5,042 nucleotides of DNA from Zoogloeaceae bacterium (GTDB taxonomy: Bacteria; Pseudomonadota; Gammaproteobacteria; Burkholderiales; Rhodocyclaceae). Below the pieces are notes generated by a model that searched no databases, was not told where the DNA came from, and saw nothing but the letters and a program-made list of their open reading frames with translations. Positions 4,713 through 5,042 of the stretch are shown here, piece after piece. The stretch is taken from NCBI GenBank assembly GCA_031273145.1, contig JAISSL010000139.1:1-5042 (forward strand), given 5' to 3'. Position 1 is the first letter of the stretch, and every line of letters begins with the position of its first letter. Both the position numbers and the translations under genes were made by a program.

Positions 4713-4741
4713 TTACAAGTGGTATTGTGTTTGGCTACAAT
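4713..4741 (+). promoter_or_regulatory. candidate promoter upstream of the TCAG-repeat gene
   Basis: The -10 TACAAT (4736-4741, five of six consensus bases) has a weak -35 TTACAA (4713-4718) 17 bp upstream and an A6 run (4707-4712) resembling an UP element. A dyad ATTGT-N8-ACAAT (4724-4728 and 4737-4741) overlaps the -10. A start near 4748 would give a leader of about 67 bases to ATG 4815. Confidence 0.35.
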
Positions 4742-4814
4742 GTGTGTTAACATCCACTTTTGTTGCAATTGTTTTTGTTTGATGACTTATTTTGCGTAAG
4801 GTTCCAGACTGACC

Positions 4815-5042
4815 ATGTTCTCTCAATCCTTCAGCCATGCTGCCAACCATCTGCCCGTAACCTGTGGGGCAGAGTTGGTACACTTCTTGCTCAGTCAGTC
4901 AGTCAGTCAGTCAGTCAGTCAGTCAGTCAGTCAGTCAGTCAGTCAGTCAGTCAGTCAGTCAGTCAGTCAGTCAGTCAGTCTCCTTGTTAACCTGTTTTTT
5001 GTCGCGCAGTCTTGCGCGGCTGCCTGCACGAAAAACAGCAAA
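4815..5042 (+). CDS. start of a probable phase-variable gene with an in-frame TCAG tract (cut by right edge)
   Basis: From ATG 4815 the frame stays open for 76 codons to the window end. It reads MFSQSFSHAANHLPVTCGAELVHFLL, then about 7.5 SQSV repeats encoded by the TCAG tract, then LLVNLFFVAQSCAAACTKNSK. The segment after the tract is hydrophobic and could be a signal or membrane segment, but it is cut off too soon to say. Codons after the tract in this frame mostly end in G or C (about 10 of 14), fitting the other genes better than the +1-shifted frame. The ribosome binding site is weak: AAGG (4798-4801) is 13 bases away. A gain or loss of one 4-base unit moves translation to another frame: one stops at TAA 4988-4990, the other remains open (SLLTCFLSRSLARLPARKTAK). 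The product is not identifiable. The starting codon and the ON frame are inferred. Confidence 0.4.
   Translation, partial: MFSQSFSHAANHLPVTCGAELVHFLLSQSVSQSVSQSVSQSVSQSVSQSVSQSVSLLVNLFFVAQSCAAACTKNSK
4891..4980 (+). repeat. tetranucleotide microsatellite (TCAG)22.5
   Basis: Ninety uninterrupted bases of period four, 22 full TCAG units plus TC, with no imperfect unit. Read as AGTC it is the unit known from the phase-variable mod genes of Haemophilus influenzae. All plus-strand frames translate to Ser-Gln-Ser-Val permutations without a stop. All minus-strand frames hit TGA every 12 bases. Such tracts mutate by slipped-strand mispairing. Confidence 0.97.
4992..5038. other. nested inverted repeats just after the TCAG tract
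   Basis: The outer arms CTGTTTTT (4992-4999) and AAAAACAG (5031-5038) are perfect complements. Inside them a 5-bp perfect stem CGCGC (5003-5007) and GCGCG (5014-5018) closes a 6-base loop. No T tract follows on either strand, so this is not an intrinsic terminator. It may be a cruciform-prone element or chance structure within the coding frame. Confidence 0.4.

Larger units (their letters stand above)
4503..4814. other. 312-base stretch without a convincing gene
   Basis: I see no gene here. The stretch holds the second copy of the 14-bp repeat (4518-4531), a CGGCA-GGT-TGCCG stem (4528-4540) without a T tract, interlocked inverted repeats between 4530 and 4643, a degenerate dispersed-repeat-like sequence (4635-4665), an A-rich run (4707-4712), and a candidate promoter (4713-4741). 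From about 4707 it is clearly more A+T-rich than the flanking coding regions. No clear intrinsic terminator for the nfsB operon was found. Confidence 0.6.

Noticed and set aside
4891..4980. CRISPR array or iteron interpretation of the repeated tract
   Set aside because: The unit is four bases with no spacers, so it is a microsatellite rather than a CRISPR array or plasmid iterons.

Overview
The window looks like chromosomal DNA of a Gram-negative betaproteobacterium. The main evidence is the order rpsF-priB-rpsR-rplI, with the primosomal gene priB between the S6 and S18 genes as in beta- and gammaproteobacteria. The PriB sequence has the RYTPAGIPV signature I associate with betaproteobacteria. 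A lipoprotein-type signal peptide on a class II cytochrome c also fits a Gram-negative cell. The genus cannot be fixed from the sequence alone.

Layout. (1) 1-1446, minus strand: a variant HD-GYP domain gene, followed with a one-base stop/start overlap (TGATG) by the 5' part of tcdA, which runs off the left edge. (2) 1447-1653: a divergent intergenic region. It holds a strong sigma70-type promoter for the ribosomal operon (TTGCCA, 18 bp, TATAAT with an extended -10 TG), a LexA-like dyad lying on that -10, and two tandem 22-bp direct repeats next to the HD-GYP gene. (3) 1654-3160, plus strand: rpsF, priB, rpsR and rplI, tightly spaced. (4) 3161-3405: a densely structured intergenic region with several hairpins, one resembling the right end of an IS200/IS605-type element, then a clear intrinsic terminator and an 18-bp dyad just before nfsB. 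(5) 3406-4502: nfsB (NAD(P)H nitroreductase), overlapping by ATGA a lipoprotein cytochrome c'. (6) 4503-4814: no convincing gene; inverted repeats, a degenerate dispersed repeat and a possible promoter. (7) 4815-5042: the start of a reading frame containing 22.5 perfect copies of TCAG, running off the right edge.

The most notable object is the 90-bp TCAG tract at 4891-4980. It has no stop codon in any plus-strand frame and stops in every minus-strand frame. Because the unit is four bases, each slippage changes the downstream frame. One of the three plus-strand frames stops at 4988-4990; the other two stay open to the window edge. This is the architecture of a phase-variable contingency locus. 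The gene it controls lies mostly outside the window, so its product is unknown.

The ribosomal operon supplies translation and replication-restart proteins. The nfsB-cytochrome c' pair may form a small reductive or nitrosative-stress unit, but that is inferred from the families and the gene overlap only. The HD-GYP protein lacks several usual catalytic residues and may be a regulatory or sensory derivative.
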